NCBI GenBank assembly: GCA_020205615.1
Contig: CM035170.1
Coordinates: forward strand, 60,067,322-60,131,321
DNA: 64,000 bases
Reading direction: 5' to 3'
Source of the DNA: Panax quinquefolius
Lineage: Eukaryota > Streptophyta > Magnoliopsida > Apiales > Araliaceae
A program made the translations under genes and the position numbers. The stretch's first letter is position 1. Each line of letters starts with the position of its first letter. The notes under the pieces were generated by a model. That model worked only from the letters and a program-made list of their open reading frames with translations, was not told the DNA's origin and ran no database searches. This document shows, piece after piece, positions 32,481-44,853 of the stretch.

Positions 32481-33697
32481 CTTGCGAAAAGATTAATTCA
32501 GATTACTTGTTTTAATTGTATTCGATATATATGATATATGATGATGCATGTTTACCGATATGAAATTGAATATATGATATTCCGTTGTATGTGTATTCTG
32601 GTAATATATATGATGATACTGTTAATCGTATCTTTAATCGGTGGAACAACAATATAACTGTTCTAATAGAATTAGAAGCATGAAGAATCATTTTAATATG
32701 ATTAATCGAAACTTGACATATATGATAAATTCTGGGTGTACTGTTATTCGTTTTAATATGATTAAATCGAAACTAGACATATATGATTTGTTATTATGGG
32801 TGTTTTGGTGGATTAAAATGTATGACCGGTCAGCGAGACCACCGTACCGTGATCGGTCAATACCGACCACCGCCGTGGGAGACCCCCCTCGACCCCCCCA
32901 TCGTGGCCTTAGCGATGGTGGTCGTGTCCCCTATATGTTATATATAGTTTTCTTTAATTATATATAAATTGTTATGTGCTTATTGTGATATGCATGGTGC
33001 ACAGTTATGGCCTTTTGACCCATAGGTTAGTGGTTTTGGTTTTGAAATACGGCTTGCATGTCGTGCCTTTCTATAAATTCTAATGTAATATTCTCTTCTC
33101 ATCTAAATCCCCTCGAATGTAACTCGAGGTTTCTTTATGTCATGTAATAATCTATAATTGATGAAGATGTCAAGATGGAGAACACAATAGAAAGATGATG
33201 ATGGAGAGGAGGCACATGCTTGAGGAAGATTCAAGGAAGCTATTTATCTTAAGATCTTTTACCACCTTAGATTGACCTTCAATCTTTCATTAGCTTGAAA
33301 AGATTGACAGTGGATTGGGCCATAATTGTGACACATTTAATTTTTCACTTTATTTATGCTTGTATGCGATATGATATGATAAATAATGTGCATGCTTAAT
33401 AAGATTAAAATTGGTGAGATCTAAATTAATTAATAAAATTCCTCATTAAATTATTAAGTCTAAATCAGATGCCTTCCAATGAATAACACTCATCAAGACC
33501 TTGATCAATAGATGTAGGTTTGCCAAAGCAAAGTACCCTATTTATCTAGGTAAGATGCGATAGGATAATTGTGATATCCAAACTGTTAAAATCATTGGGC
33601 CTGACTTAACTAAGTTATCTCAATAAGATTGTGGACTTAGAGGCATAAAGTTTGGTAGGTACCATTAGATGGACTAGAAACAATTGTTGTTTACCAA
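32481..33697 (+). other. Copia1 leader, first part, with a GC-rich island
   Basis: Non-coding leader between the PBS and the Copia2 insertion. At 32822-32935 there is a strongly GC-rich stretch in otherwise AT-rich sequence, with local inverted repeats such as CCATCG...CGATGG (around 32898-32918). The remainder shows no ORF. The leader resumes at 49774 and runs to the gag ATG at 50051. Confidence 0.6.
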
Positions 33698-33702
33698 AAT
33701 AT

Positions 33703-35555
33703 TGAAAGTAATATGCACACAAGCCAATCATATTTGATGATAAAGCATATACTTTGTAACAATCTTATTCATTTATTAATAAAAAGTATTAATTTATTAA
33801 AGGCTTTTAATTATCTACATGATGCTGTTTTATAATATGTGATAAACCCATAGTTTTAAGCAATGCTTTTAGAATAATGATGATGATCATTCTAATGAGA
33901 TCTAAATTCTTAGAAAGCTTAAAACTAAAATAGTTCCCAATCATTGGATTACTAAATTGGGGATTAGTGAATCCGGATAGATTGGTACACATCGTTGCTT
34001 GCTTTCATTGGATGAGGATGATTGATCTCATGATCATTTGTGTGGAGACACTAAAGCAAGTATGTAGGTGCTTATTAGAGAATAAGTTCACCGAACGTGG
34101 CTCGCTAAGGAATACCTAATGGAGTTTTACTTGCTGTCAATAGAATTCATGTAGTGATAGTAGTACAAGTAATCCTTGGACTTGAGATCATCATAGTATC
34201 TTGTGTATGATGAGTTATACTTTGACTTATTCCTTAAGACCCTTAGGGTATATCAAAGGGTATGCTTGGGTATAACAAGTTGTATATGGAGGAATAATAT
34301 ATGATCAATAAAGAATCTACCACTTCTAATAAAAGAAGAGAAATGTCCTATGTGATTCGATAAATGACAACCCAAAGAGTCCTTGGCGAAGATGTAATGA
34401 AATTAGAAAGGAGTTTCTAATTTGCATTATTTGAGTTGTGCATTTAAGGATTGAAATACATATAATTAAATAAAATAAGACTTGACAAAAATTCCATGTC
34501 TTATATTTAATTGGGACATTGTATGGTGGAAGGATTGAATTGTATGGTAACTATTTACTCAAAGGTTCTTTAATGATTAATGTTGAAATCTATATTATCC
34601 GGAAAGTCGTTGATCGCTAGGAGAGCTTTATCCCTATGTAGAGAATAAATATTATTTATTTAAATAAATTAATTGTTTAATTTATTTATTTAAATAAGAT
34701 TAAATTGTTCTAATTGATTTATTCACAACCTGTTTAATATGGAAAACCTAAAGGGTCACACCATAAAAGGAAGAATAATTATTTAAGAAGTTAATGGCAT
34801 AATCGTAATAATATATGTTAAGTATATTTAATTTAATCTATGGTGATAGAATAAATTAAATAGCTTAATATTTATTATTTAATATTTTAGAAATATTAAA
34901 TATAAATTAATAAGAGGAGTCTTATTAATATTATTACAATTATTATTATTTTAATTTCTAAAAGAGTTTAGGAATTAATTTAATATAAGTACTCTCATTT
35001 ATTCCTAATAGGATTAGGAGGGAAAATTAATTAAAGGAGTTTAATTAATTATCCCTAATAAGATTAGGGAGCCCATTTAATTAAAAGAGTTTAATTAAAT
35101 AATACCTTATTTTAATAGGGTTACTTGATATCTTTATAAGAGGAGTCTTATATCAGATATCAAAGAGAGGCAATTCCAAAAGTTGGAGAGTACGCTCCTT
35201 TTCTATAGAGATAGAAAAACTAGGGTTTAGCCAACCACCCATCTTCTTGAATCCTTCTTATTCCTTGGTGGATCACCTCTAGAGGCCAAACACTTGGGTG
35301 GCTAACGTTGATCAAAGGAAGGAACCAAACCCGGTGAATTCAAGTTGAACGCGAAAGGATTTGGAGGTGAACCTGTACTTGAGGAAGCTCGATCTTCAAG
35401 GGTATGATTTTATTCTTTATCTTTTCGTTTAATTAATAATTGTGCATAAAAGGTGATCCAGATATATAGTTTGTAAAATTTTTAAACTCTGATTTTTACA
35501 CGTTTCCGCTTATTTTTGCAATTTGATTGCGTTCTTGAATATTACAAACCTAACA
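33703..35555 (+). mobile_element. LTR1 of Copia2
   Basis: 1853 bp, TGAAAGTAATATGC to ACAAACCTAACA. It contains the purine-loop hairpins at 34906-34929, 34951-34978, 35025-35050, 35052-35070, 35075-35100 and 35135-35152. Confidence 0.9.
34906..35152 (+). repeat. Cluster of purine-loop hairpins in Copia2 LTR1
   Basis: Successive perfect or near-perfect stems flank short purine-rich loops: ATTAATAAGA/GGAG (34906-34929), TTAATTTCTAAA/AGAG with one G-T pair (34951-34978), AATTAATTAAA/GGAG (35025-35050), TCCCTAAT/AAG (35052-35070), ATTTAATTAAA/AGAG (35075-35100), TATAAGA/GGAG (35135-35152). Equivalent hairpins occur in LTR2 (from 42020) and LTR3 (from 49130). Confidence 0.85.
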
Positions 35556-35570
35556 GTGGCATCAGAGCCA
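35556..35570 (+). other. Primer-binding site of Copia2, unit 1
   Basis: GTGGCATCAGAGCC directly follows LTR1; it is a tRNA-Met-type site with one change. Confidence 0.75.
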
Positions 35571-36175
35571 AACCTTTATGCAAATTATTAATTGTTTTAA
35601 TTTGATATGTATATTGATATGTGTTTAGAATAATTTAATTGGGCATAATTTAATTGTATAAAATTTTTTTTAAAAAAAAAAAAAACCAGCCGAAGCCAAT
35701 ATCGCTTGCTGGGCCGACTGAGTCGGATATTTGAAAAAAGGCAGGTACGGATTAAAAGTTTTTTTTTTTTTAATTTTTTTTAAAAGTAGGTAAACGTGCT
35801 ATATAAAAAAAAAAAACAAATCCGGTAGCAACCATCTTAACGTTATATATATATATATATATTTGATATATATACGGTTTTATTATATATATAATAAAAT
35901 AACGGTTTTGTTTTTCAAGGTAACACATATAAGTTTTTTGTCACGCGATTCAAGGGTGATTCACGAATTCATATTATATATATATATATATATAATATTC
36001 TTAATAATTTTATAATTAAAATAAAAATTTTATTTTAATCTTAAAATAAAAAGTTTATTTTAAACTAAAAATAAAAATTTATTTTAATTTTAAAATTGAT
36101 TTTCATGCTAACTAATTAGAGTTGGAATTGGATTCCATGCTAACTGATTGGAGTTGAAATTGAATCCGTGTTTCC

Positions 36176-36455
36176 TTAAATAAATGAGTTTATTTAAATA
36201 TGAAATAAGATTTCATATTATTCAAAATAAAGGAGTTTATTTGTGAATAGAAAAAAAAAATTCGTGTTTCCTTTAATAAAGTTTTTTTTTTTTTTTCATG
36301 GAATTGGATTCCATAATTAATTAAAATAAAGGAGTTTATTTTGATTAAAGATTTTGATTAAAATAAAATAGTTTATTTTATTCAAAATTGGATAAATTAA
36401 AATAAAATAGTTTTATTTTGATTTAAATTTGGATTAAAATAAAGGAGTTTATTTT
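36176..36455 (+). repeat. Purine-loop hairpin series in the Copia2 leader, unit 1
   Basis: Stems with loops TGAG (36176-36197), AAG (36198-36218), GGAG (36225-36242, 36323-36342, 36436-36455), ATAG (36360-36379) and TAG (36399-36419). Most have 7-9 bp arms of the AAAATAAA/TTTATTTT type. Confidence 0.85.
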
Positions 36456-37237
36456 GATTCAAAATTAGATTTTATACTAACTAAATTTGCCCATTAAATG
36501 ATATCAATATATATATTAAATGTTTATTATTCATAAGATGAATGTTATTTATTGATGCATATGATGATGTGTATGATAATAAATGGGATTGATTATGGAC
36601 TATTGACCAATGTGATTGGATTTTATTTTAGTTGGATGCATGAATGTATGGGTTTTATTAAATGGGGTCTGCGTACCTCGTCTTCTCTAATTTTTCTTAA
36701 TGTAAATTCTATCTCTCTCCTATGTACTTCCCTTGACTGCTGATCAAGGTTTCTATTTATTTTAAATAGTTTTGTAATAGGAATAGTTAGAATTAATTTT
36801 GAAGAATTGGAGATCAAGGAACAAGGCGCTTGAAGACCCGGTTTGTAATGGAGCCCAGGTTTAAATGTAATTGTTATATTTAAATATTATTTCTTGCACC
36901 CTAGGGTTTGACCTTTTGGTTCACTTGGTGGCTCTAGTGAACCAAAAGTAGAATAAAAGTCCATAATCAATCCGTAGAATATAGTATTCTATATGTGCAT
37001 GCTTATACTATATATATTATATATTATGCAAACATGCTTCGTATGTTAATTAATATGATGCGCGTATTTTATATATATATATGTAATGCATAATAAGCTA
37101 AAACAAGATGAGACATTTAATAATAAATCCTCAATTTTTTTTATATTAAGTCCTAAGCGTTCAAAGATATTTGGAATATCGAACGTCGCCTTTCTAGTAT
37201 GATAAAATTAATAGAGTATTAAATATTTAATATGAGT

Positions 37238-37531
37238 TTGTTGTGTCACCACAAGGCAAGTATTAAGTATTTAAGATGTTAATTTATCACATTTGATGCT
37301 TATAAAGAAAATTGAACAATATTATTTTGTTGTGTCACCACAAGGATGATATTTTTCTTTTTGAATATATGGAGTGTTAGGTCGGACTTAACTTGGATAA
37401 TTTTGATTTGGATGTGTCACCACTGATCAAAATAATCTAAGAGGCAAAAGAAAAGGAGTTTCATAGTTGATGTAATTGACAAAAGTTATCTACCTATTTA
37501 TTTATATATAGTTTGTTGTGTCACCACAAGG
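37238..37531 (+). repeat. TTGTTGTGTCACCACAAGG repeats in the Copia2 leader, unit 1
   Basis: Exact 19-base copies at 37238-37256, 37327-37345 and 37513-37531 and a degenerate one near 37410. The core TTGTG-TCAC-CACAA can pair. Unit 2 copies are at 44355-44373, 44444-44462 and 44632-44650. Confidence 0.9.
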
Positions 37532-37734
37532 CTATATACATTTGAAATGGGATCCTTATTCTCACTAGCAAAATATTTAATTAGATTTTGCTTAACTATA
37601 TAAGTGAGGTAATATAGTTTGAAGAAAATAGTGGGAGATACCAATTTAAAACAAGACCTAAATTATTTTGGTAATTAATAAAAGAATGTATGTTAAAATG
37701 TTGTTAATTACAAATTCATTTACGAAATTTTACA

Positions 37735-38540
37735 ATGTCTAAAATTACTATCACTACGCAACATATTAGATGCTAAATTAACTAAATCAATTAAACGGAT
37801 TGGTTAAGGAATTTGAGAATAGTTCTCATAATGAAAAGCTATCTTATGTCCTTAATACGCCTATCCTCGCAATGGTTGCGCATAATGCCTCCGAGGAAGA
37901 GATTGCTACTTTTAGAAAGTGGCAAGATGATGCACAATATTGGCTCAATGCATCATGCTCAGTATCCATGAGTAACGAGCTTGACGTCAAAGATGAAACT
38001 ATGGATGCTCCTACTATATTCCCGCACATCAAGTAGTTGATGGTGAGAAAAGTAGGGACCGATAGATATCGAGATATCTAAGGAGCTCTTTCGATCTAGA
38101 ATGGCCAATGGCACTATAAATGCAGCATAAAAAGTTCTTAACATAATCAATTTGATTGATCAATTAGACAACTGGTTTTTGTCATGGATGGAGAGTTGAG
38201 CCAAGATTTGATCTTGCACTCACTCTCGAACTCCTTTCACAATTGTTGTGAATTTTCATATGAACAAGCTAGATATCGCCTTTGTTTCGATTTGCTTAAC
38301 ATGTTGAAAAATGTTGAGAGTCACTTTCCAACCAAGAAAGATAAAGTCTTACTGGTAGGGGCCAAAGGATCTTCTGAAAAGAAGAACGATTCAAAGAAGG
38401 TAAATAGAAAGGCATAAACAAAGGATAATAAGAACAAAACTGATACGGATAACAAAGGAGCTTGCTTCCACTGCTATAAGCCTGGACACTGGAAAGAAAC
38501 TGCGAGAAGCATCTTGCAGAGGCTAACTAAAGAAGCTTAG
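37735..38540 (+). pseudogene. Copia2 Gag, unit 1 (frameshifted)
   Basis: The ATG at 37735 opens MSKITITT, followed after stops by DWLRNLRIVL, the copia gag motif. After a frame change comes KLSYVLNTPILAMVAHNASEEEIATFRKWQDDAQYWL, then MDGELSQDLILHSLSNSFHNCCEFSY (from 38184) and a Lys-rich linker. A zinc knuckle CFHCYKPGHWKE (38463-38500) follows, its last Cys lost. This is the usual order for a Ty1-copia gag: capsid (the UBN2-type domain) then a nucleocapsid knuckle. At least three frame breaks prevent translation. Unit 2 (44854-45640) carries the same gene. Confidence 0.7.
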
Positions 38541-38599
38541 TGAAGTTTCGGTTACAATACAGTTTTTGTTCATGATCGAAATAAATTTTTTCTTTAAGT

Positions 38600-40770
38600 C
38601 AAGGTTCTACTTGGGTATTGGATACCAACTTTGGTTATCATAAATATAGATTTATGAAGGGACCAAGTAGAAGTAGAAAGCTAAACAAATATAAGTAGTC
38701 CTATGTGCCGGAAATGTAACAAAGGTTGCCATATTAGCCATAGAAACTTATAGTTTAGCACTGCCTACGGGTAAATCTATTAAGTCAATAAGTTGTTATT
38801 GTATTTTAGTTCTTGTTAGAAATATTATTTCTATTTTGTTGTTGGACAATAAAATTTTTGGTATTATAATTAAGAACAATTGTTGTTCTATTTATAATAA
38901 TAATGTTTTGTATAGAACTGGAATATTACTTAATGGATTTTGTATACTTGACTTACATGAAAATAATTTTGCATATTGAACAAATTAGTATAAGAAAAGG
39001 AGATGATCATTCAAAGAGTTGAATGTATGTATTTGCTAAAATACAAGTGTGAATTATTTGAAAGGTTCAAAGAATTCAAAAGTGAAACAAATTGGCAATG
39101 TATTAAGATTCTTTGATTAGATCAAGGAATAAATACTTGTGCAATAAGTTTCTAAACCATCATAATGGACGCCTCCTGATACGTAATAATTGATTGATGT
39201 ATCTGAAAGGAAAAATCGTACCTTGTTGGACATGGTACGGTCCATAATTATTTTATCGACATTCCAGTATTCTTCTAGGATCATGTCCTAGAAATGGCTG
39301 CATATCTACGAAAAGGTAACCTCAAAATCCATTGAAGACTCCATAAAAGTTATGGATGTGAAGATTCCTAATCTTAAGTATGTTAAGATAAGGGGTTGTC
39401 CAACTTATGTGAAAAGGTTTCGAAGGATAAGCTTGGGACAAAATTTGACATGTATAGATTTGTGGGACATCCTAAAGTAAGTTTAGGGTAAATGTTCTAT
39501 AATCCTACTTAGCAAAAGGTGTTTATTGCGAAACACGCTTCCTTCTAAGATAAAGGTGTTTATCATTGAAGGGGCTAGTGGGAGGATAATAGATATTGAA
39601 GAGTTCAAGAATCACAAAACACTTTAAGTCAAATAAGAGGAACCTATAGATAGACCTATTATACCACAACTGAATCGTAAATCTGGAATAGTACCGAAGA
39701 TACCTGGGAGGTATGGATTCATCATAGATGATGATGATGAGGTACACATCATAGAAGATGATGATCCAGTTACATTCGATGAGGTAAGTGTTGTAGACAC
39801 TCAGAGAAATGGATTGAAGCAAGTTTCTCAAATATGGAACATTCGTTTTGATGAGGGAATCAAAAGAGTTTGATTTTATCAAAATAAGAATGAACCTAGT
39901 GTGTACAAAAGGGTCGATTAGGAGCATCGTGACATTCCTAGTACTATATGTTGATATACTACGGATAAGGAACGACATACCAATGCTACAATCAGTAAAG
40001 ATAAAGTTGTCTAAACATTCCTCCATGAATGATTTGGAAGAGTATCTTAATTGGGGATATAAATCTATATAGATAGATTTAAGAGGATGCTCGACTTAAC
40101 CCAAGGAACGTATATTCATTTGATGCTAAAGTCATTTAGCATGGCAAACTCCAAGAGATGTCTCATGTCGATGAGCTATGAAGTGTATCTCTCTTAAAAG
40201 TCCCCACAGACTCCTTAAAAGAGAGGTCGCATGAGTGACAATCATGTATGCAATGAAATGTACGAGACCTGATGTTGATCAGTCATATTATGGAGAAGTT
40301 CACTATAAGTCGCTGAAAACATCTTAAAGTGCTTAACCCAAGCACTAAGGATGTGATCATATTCATGGTGGGTCTTAATTAAAACTAGAGGGCTTAATGA
40401 CTCAAGTTTTCGACATGCACCAAGACGATGAAAAATCACACTTTAAGGTAAAGGGTTACCTTGAAACAAAGGTGCGATGAATTGAAAGGTTCCAAACAAA
40501 GAAAGTGTTCTTTGGTTTAGTAATAAAGACAAAGTATATGGCTATAAATGAAGTCGCAAGTTGATTGTTTGGATTAAAAGTTCATAATGTAACTAGGAAT
40601 AGTTCCTAAGTCTCATCTTGGATCTAAACATGTGTTGGGCACTTTCATTTGATTATAAGAATCATTGAAAGATGGGAAATCACTATAGAGATGGTGGACT
40701 CTCAAGAACAACATTACATAATCCATTAACTAAAGCTTATCCAACAACAGGATAATCGTCAATTAGAGAA
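38600..40770 (+). pseudogene. Copia2 pol remnant, unit 1 (protease, integrase tail, RT and RNase H tails)
   Basis: Near 38612 the frame reads TWVLDTNFG, a copia protease site with the catalytic DTG changed to DTN. Near 39199 SERKNRTLLDMVRS and near 39390 CPTYVKRF mark the end of integrase; its catalytic core is missing. Near 39800-40060 GLKQVSQIWNIRFDE, FLVLYVD and RNDIPMLQSVKIKLS are the second half of RT without its start. Near 40240 MYAMKCTRPDV and near 40700 NPLTKAYP come from the RNase H region. Many stops are present. Since the core enzymes are absent, this unit must have been mobilised in trans by a full-length copia element. Confidence 0.7.
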
Positions 40771-40806
40771 GAAGAGTATAAGATACAATGGCGATTGGCT
40801 TTAGTG

Positions 40807-40818
40807 CAAGTGGGAGAC
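40807..40818 (+). other. Polypurine tract of Copia2, unit 1
   Basis: CAAGTGGGAGAC directly precedes LTR2; the same sequence precedes LTR3 (47911-47922). Confidence 0.75.
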
Positions 40819-42662
40819 TGAAAGTAATATGCACACAAGCCAATCATGTTTGATGATAAAGCATATACTTTGTAGCAATCTTATTCATTTATTAATAAAA
40901 AGTATTAATTTATTAAAGGCTTTTAATTATCTACATGATGTCGCTTTTATAATATGTGATAAACCTATAGTTTTAAGCAATGCTTTTAGAATAATGATGA
41001 TGATCATTCGAATGAGATCTAAATTCTTAGAAAGCTTAAAACTAAAATAGTTCCCAATCATTGGATTACTAAATTGGGGATTAGTGAATCCGGATAGATT
41101 GGTACATACGTTGCTTGCTCATTGGATGAGGATGATTGATCTCATGATCATTTGTGTGGAGACACTAAAGCAAGTATGTAGGTGCTTATTAGAGAATAAG
41201 TTCACTGAACGTGGCTCGCTAAGGAATACCTAATGGAGTTTTACTTGCCTGTCAATAGGAATTCTCAGTAGTGATAGTAAAGACAAGTAATCCTTGGACT
41301 TGAGATCATCATAGTATCTTGTGTATGATGAGTTATACTTTGACTTATTCCTTAAGACCCTTAGGGTATATCAAAGGGTATGCTTGGGTATAACAAGTTG
41401 TATATGGAGATAATATATGATCAATAAAGAATCTACCACTTCTAATAAAAGAAGAGAATGTCCTATGTGATTCGATAAATGACAACCCAAAGAGTCCTTG
41501 GCGAAGATGTAATGAAATTAGAAAGGAGTTTCTAATTTGCATTATTTGAGTTGTGCATTTAAGGATCGAAATACATATAATTAAATAAAATAAGACTTGA
41601 CAAAGATTCCATGCCTTATATTTAATTGGGACATCAGATGGTGGAAGGATTGAATTGTACGGTAACTATTTTACTCAAAGGTTCTTTAATGATTAATGTT
41701 GAAATCTATATTATCTGGAAAGTCGTTGATCGCTAGGGAGGCTTATCCCTATTATAGAATAAATATTATTTATTTAAATAAATTAATTGTTTAATTTATT
41801 TATTTAAATAAGATTAGAATTGTTCTAATTGATTTATTCACAACCGGTTTAATATGGAGAACCTAAAGGGTCACACCATAAAAGGAAGAATAATTATTTA
41901 AGAAGTTAATGGCATAATCGTAATAATATAGTTAAGTATATTTAATTTAATCTATGGTGATAGAATAAATTAAATAGCTTAATATTTATTATTTAATATT
42001 TTAGAAATATTAAATATAAATTAATAAGAGGAGTCTTATTAATATTATTACAATTATTATTATTTTAATTTCTAAAAGAGTTTAGGAATTAATTTAATAT
42101 AAGTACTCATTTATTCCTAATAGATTAGGAGGAAAATTAATTAAAGGAGTTTAATTAATTATCCCTAATAAGATTAGGGAGCCCATTTAATTAAAAGAGT
42201 TTAATTAAATAATATCTTATTTTAATAGGGTTACTTGATATCTTTATAAGAGGAGTCTTATATCAGATATCAAAGAGAGGCAATTTCAAAAGTTGGAGAG
42301 TACGCCCTTTTCTATGAGATAGAAAAACTAGGGTTTAGCCAACCACCCATCTTCTTGAATCCTTCTTATTCCTTGTGGATCACCTCTAGAGGCCAAACAC
42401 TTGGGTGGCTAACGCCGATCAAAGGAAGGAACCAAACCCGTGAATTCAAGTTGAACGCGAAAGGATTTGGAGGTGAACCTGTACTTGAGGAAGCTCGATC
42501 TTCAAGGGTATGATTTTATTCTTTATCTTTTCGTTTAATTAATAATTGTGCATAAAAGGTGATCCAGATTTATAGTTTGTAAAATTTTTAAACTCTGATT
42601 TTTACATCGCTTTAAGCTTATTTTTGCAATTTGATCAAGTTTTGAATATTACAAACCTAACA
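40819..42662 (+). mobile_element. LTR2 of Copia2 (shared middle LTR)
   Basis: 1844 bp, TGAAAGTAATATGC to ACAAACCTAACA. It serves as 3' LTR of unit 1 and 5' LTR of unit 2. It keeps the purine-loop hairpins (from 42020). Near its end it departs from LTR1 and LTR3 at several CG and CHG sites. Confidence 0.9.
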
Positions 42663-42935
42663 AAGGCATCGAGCCAAACCTTTATGCAAATTATTAATTG
42701 TTTTAATTTGATATGTATATTGATATGTGTTTAGAATAATTTAATTGGGCATAATTTAATTGTATAAAATTTTTAAAAAAAAAAAAACCAAGCCAATATC
42801 GTCATTATTTGCCGAATTTGAAGCCTGGATATTTGAAAAAAGCGTCTATTTTAAAAAGTTTTTTTTTTAATTTTTTAAAAGTAGGTAAACGTATTATATA
42901 AAAAAAAAACAAATCCTAGAGCAACTATCTTAACG

Positions 42936-42936
<1 letters not shown>

Positions 42937-42982
<46 letters not shown>

Positions 42983-43001
42983 TATATATATATATATATA
43001 A
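42937..43001. repeat. (TA)n microsatellite, expanded in Copia2 unit 2
   Basis: About 60 bp of TA with a short interruption; the matching site in unit 1 (35843-35862) has about 20 bp. A second run at 43084-43124 is also longer than its unit 1 counterpart (35972-35995). Confidence 0.85.
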
Positions 43002-43081
43002 ATAAAATAACTATTTTTGTTTTTCAAGGTAACACATATAAGTTTTTTCACGCTTTAATTCAAGGGTGATTCACTTAATTC

Positions 43082-43126
<45 letters not shown>

Positions 43127-44853
43127 TTAATAATTTTATAATTAAAATAAAATTTTTTTTTAATCTTAAAATAAAAGTTTATTTTAAACTAAAAATAAAA
43201 ATTTATTTTAATTTTAAAATTGATTTTCATGTTAACTAATTAGAGTTGGAATTGGATTCCATGCTAACCGATTGGAGTTGAAATTGAATCTGTTTTTCCT
43301 TAAATAAATGAGTTTATTTAAATATGAAATAAGATTTCATATTATTCAAAATAAAGGAGTTTATTTGTGAATTGAAAAAAAAATTCGTGTTTCCTTTAAT
43401 AAAGTTTTTTTTTTTTTTTTCATGGAATTGGATTCCATAATTAATTAAAATAAAGGAGTTTATTTTGATTAAAGATTTTGATTAAAATAAAATAGTTTAT
43501 TTTATTCAAAATTGGATAAATTAAAATAAAATAGTTTTATTTTGATTTAAATTTGGATTAAAATAAAGGAGTTTATTTTGATTCAAAATTAGATTTTATA
43601 CTAACTAAATTTGCCCATTAAATGATATCAATATATATATTAAATGTTTATTATTCATAAGATGAATGTTATTTATCGATGCATATGATGATGTGTATGA
43701 TAATAAATGGGATTGATTATGACTATCGACCAATGTGATTGGATTTTATTTTAGTTGGATGCATGAATGTATGGGTTTTATTAAATGGGTCTGCATGACT
43801 GCCTTCTCTAATTTTTCTTAATGTAAATTCTATCTCTCTCCTATGTACTTCCCTCGATCACGATCAAGGTTTCTATTTATTTTAAATAGTTTTGTAATAG
43901 GAATAGTTAGAATTAATTTTGAAGAATTGGAGATCAAGGAACAAGGAGCGCTTGAAGACCCGCTTTGTAATGGAGCCCGGGTTTAAATGTAATTGTTATA
44001 TTTAAATATTATTTCTTGCACCCTTGGGGTTTGACCTTTTGGTTCACTTGGTGGCTCTAGTGAACCAAAGTAGAATAAAAGTCCATAATCAATCCGGGTA
44101 GAATATAGTATTCTATATGTGCATGCTTATACTATATATATTATATATTATGCAAACATGCTTCGCATGTTAATTAATATGACGCGTATTTTATATATAT
44201 ATATGTGCATGCGCTTAAACAAGATGAGACATTTAATAATAAATCCTTCAATTTTTTTTTATATTAAGTCCTAAGCATTCAAAGATATTTGGAATATCGA
44301 ACGTCGCCTTCTAGCATGATAAAATTAATAGAGTATTAAATATTTAATATGAGTTTGTTGTGTCACCACAAGGCAAGTATTAAGTATTTAAGATGTTAAT
44401 TTATCACATTTGATGCTTATAAAGAAAATTGAACAATATTATTTTGTTGTGTCACCACAAGGATGATATTTTTCTTTTTTGAATATATGGAGTGTTAGGT
44501 CGGACTTAACTTGGATAATTTTGATTCGGATGTGTCACCACTTGATCAAAATAATCTAAGAGGCAAAAGAAAAGGAGTTTCATAGTTGATGTAATTGACA
44601 AAAGTTATCTACCTATTTATTTATATATAGTTTGTTGTGTCACCACAAGGCTATATACATTTGAAATGGGATCCTTATTCTCACTAGCAAATCTTTAATT
44701 AGATTTTGCCGAACTATATAAGTGAGGGTAATATAGTTTGAAGAAAATAGTGGGAGATACCAATTTAAAACAAGACCTAAATTATTTTGGTAATTAATAA
44801 AAGAATGTATGTTAAAATGTTGTTAATTACAAATTCATTTACGTAATTTTACA

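Larger units (their letters stand above)
35571..37734 (+). other. Copia2 leader, unit 1 (non-coding, hairpin-rich)
   Basis: About 2.2 kb without an ORF. It holds A/T homopolymers, two (TA)n runs (35843-35862 and 35972-35995), a series of AAAATAAA-GGAG-TTTATTTT hairpins (36176-36455) and three exact copies plus one degenerate copy of TTGTTGTGTCACCACAAGG (37238-37531). The unit 2 leader (42678-44853) has the same features. Confidence 0.8.

Noticed and set aside
32641..32967. 108-codon ORF across the Copia1 leader
   Set aside because: It spans a non-coding leader and its GC-rich island, has no domain, and lies upstream of gag with no supporting context.
39523..40026. 167-codon minus-strand ORF in Copia2
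   Set aside because: It is antisense to the RT/RNase H remnant, and the matching minus-strand frame in unit 2 (46826-47098) is broken, so it is a chance shadow.
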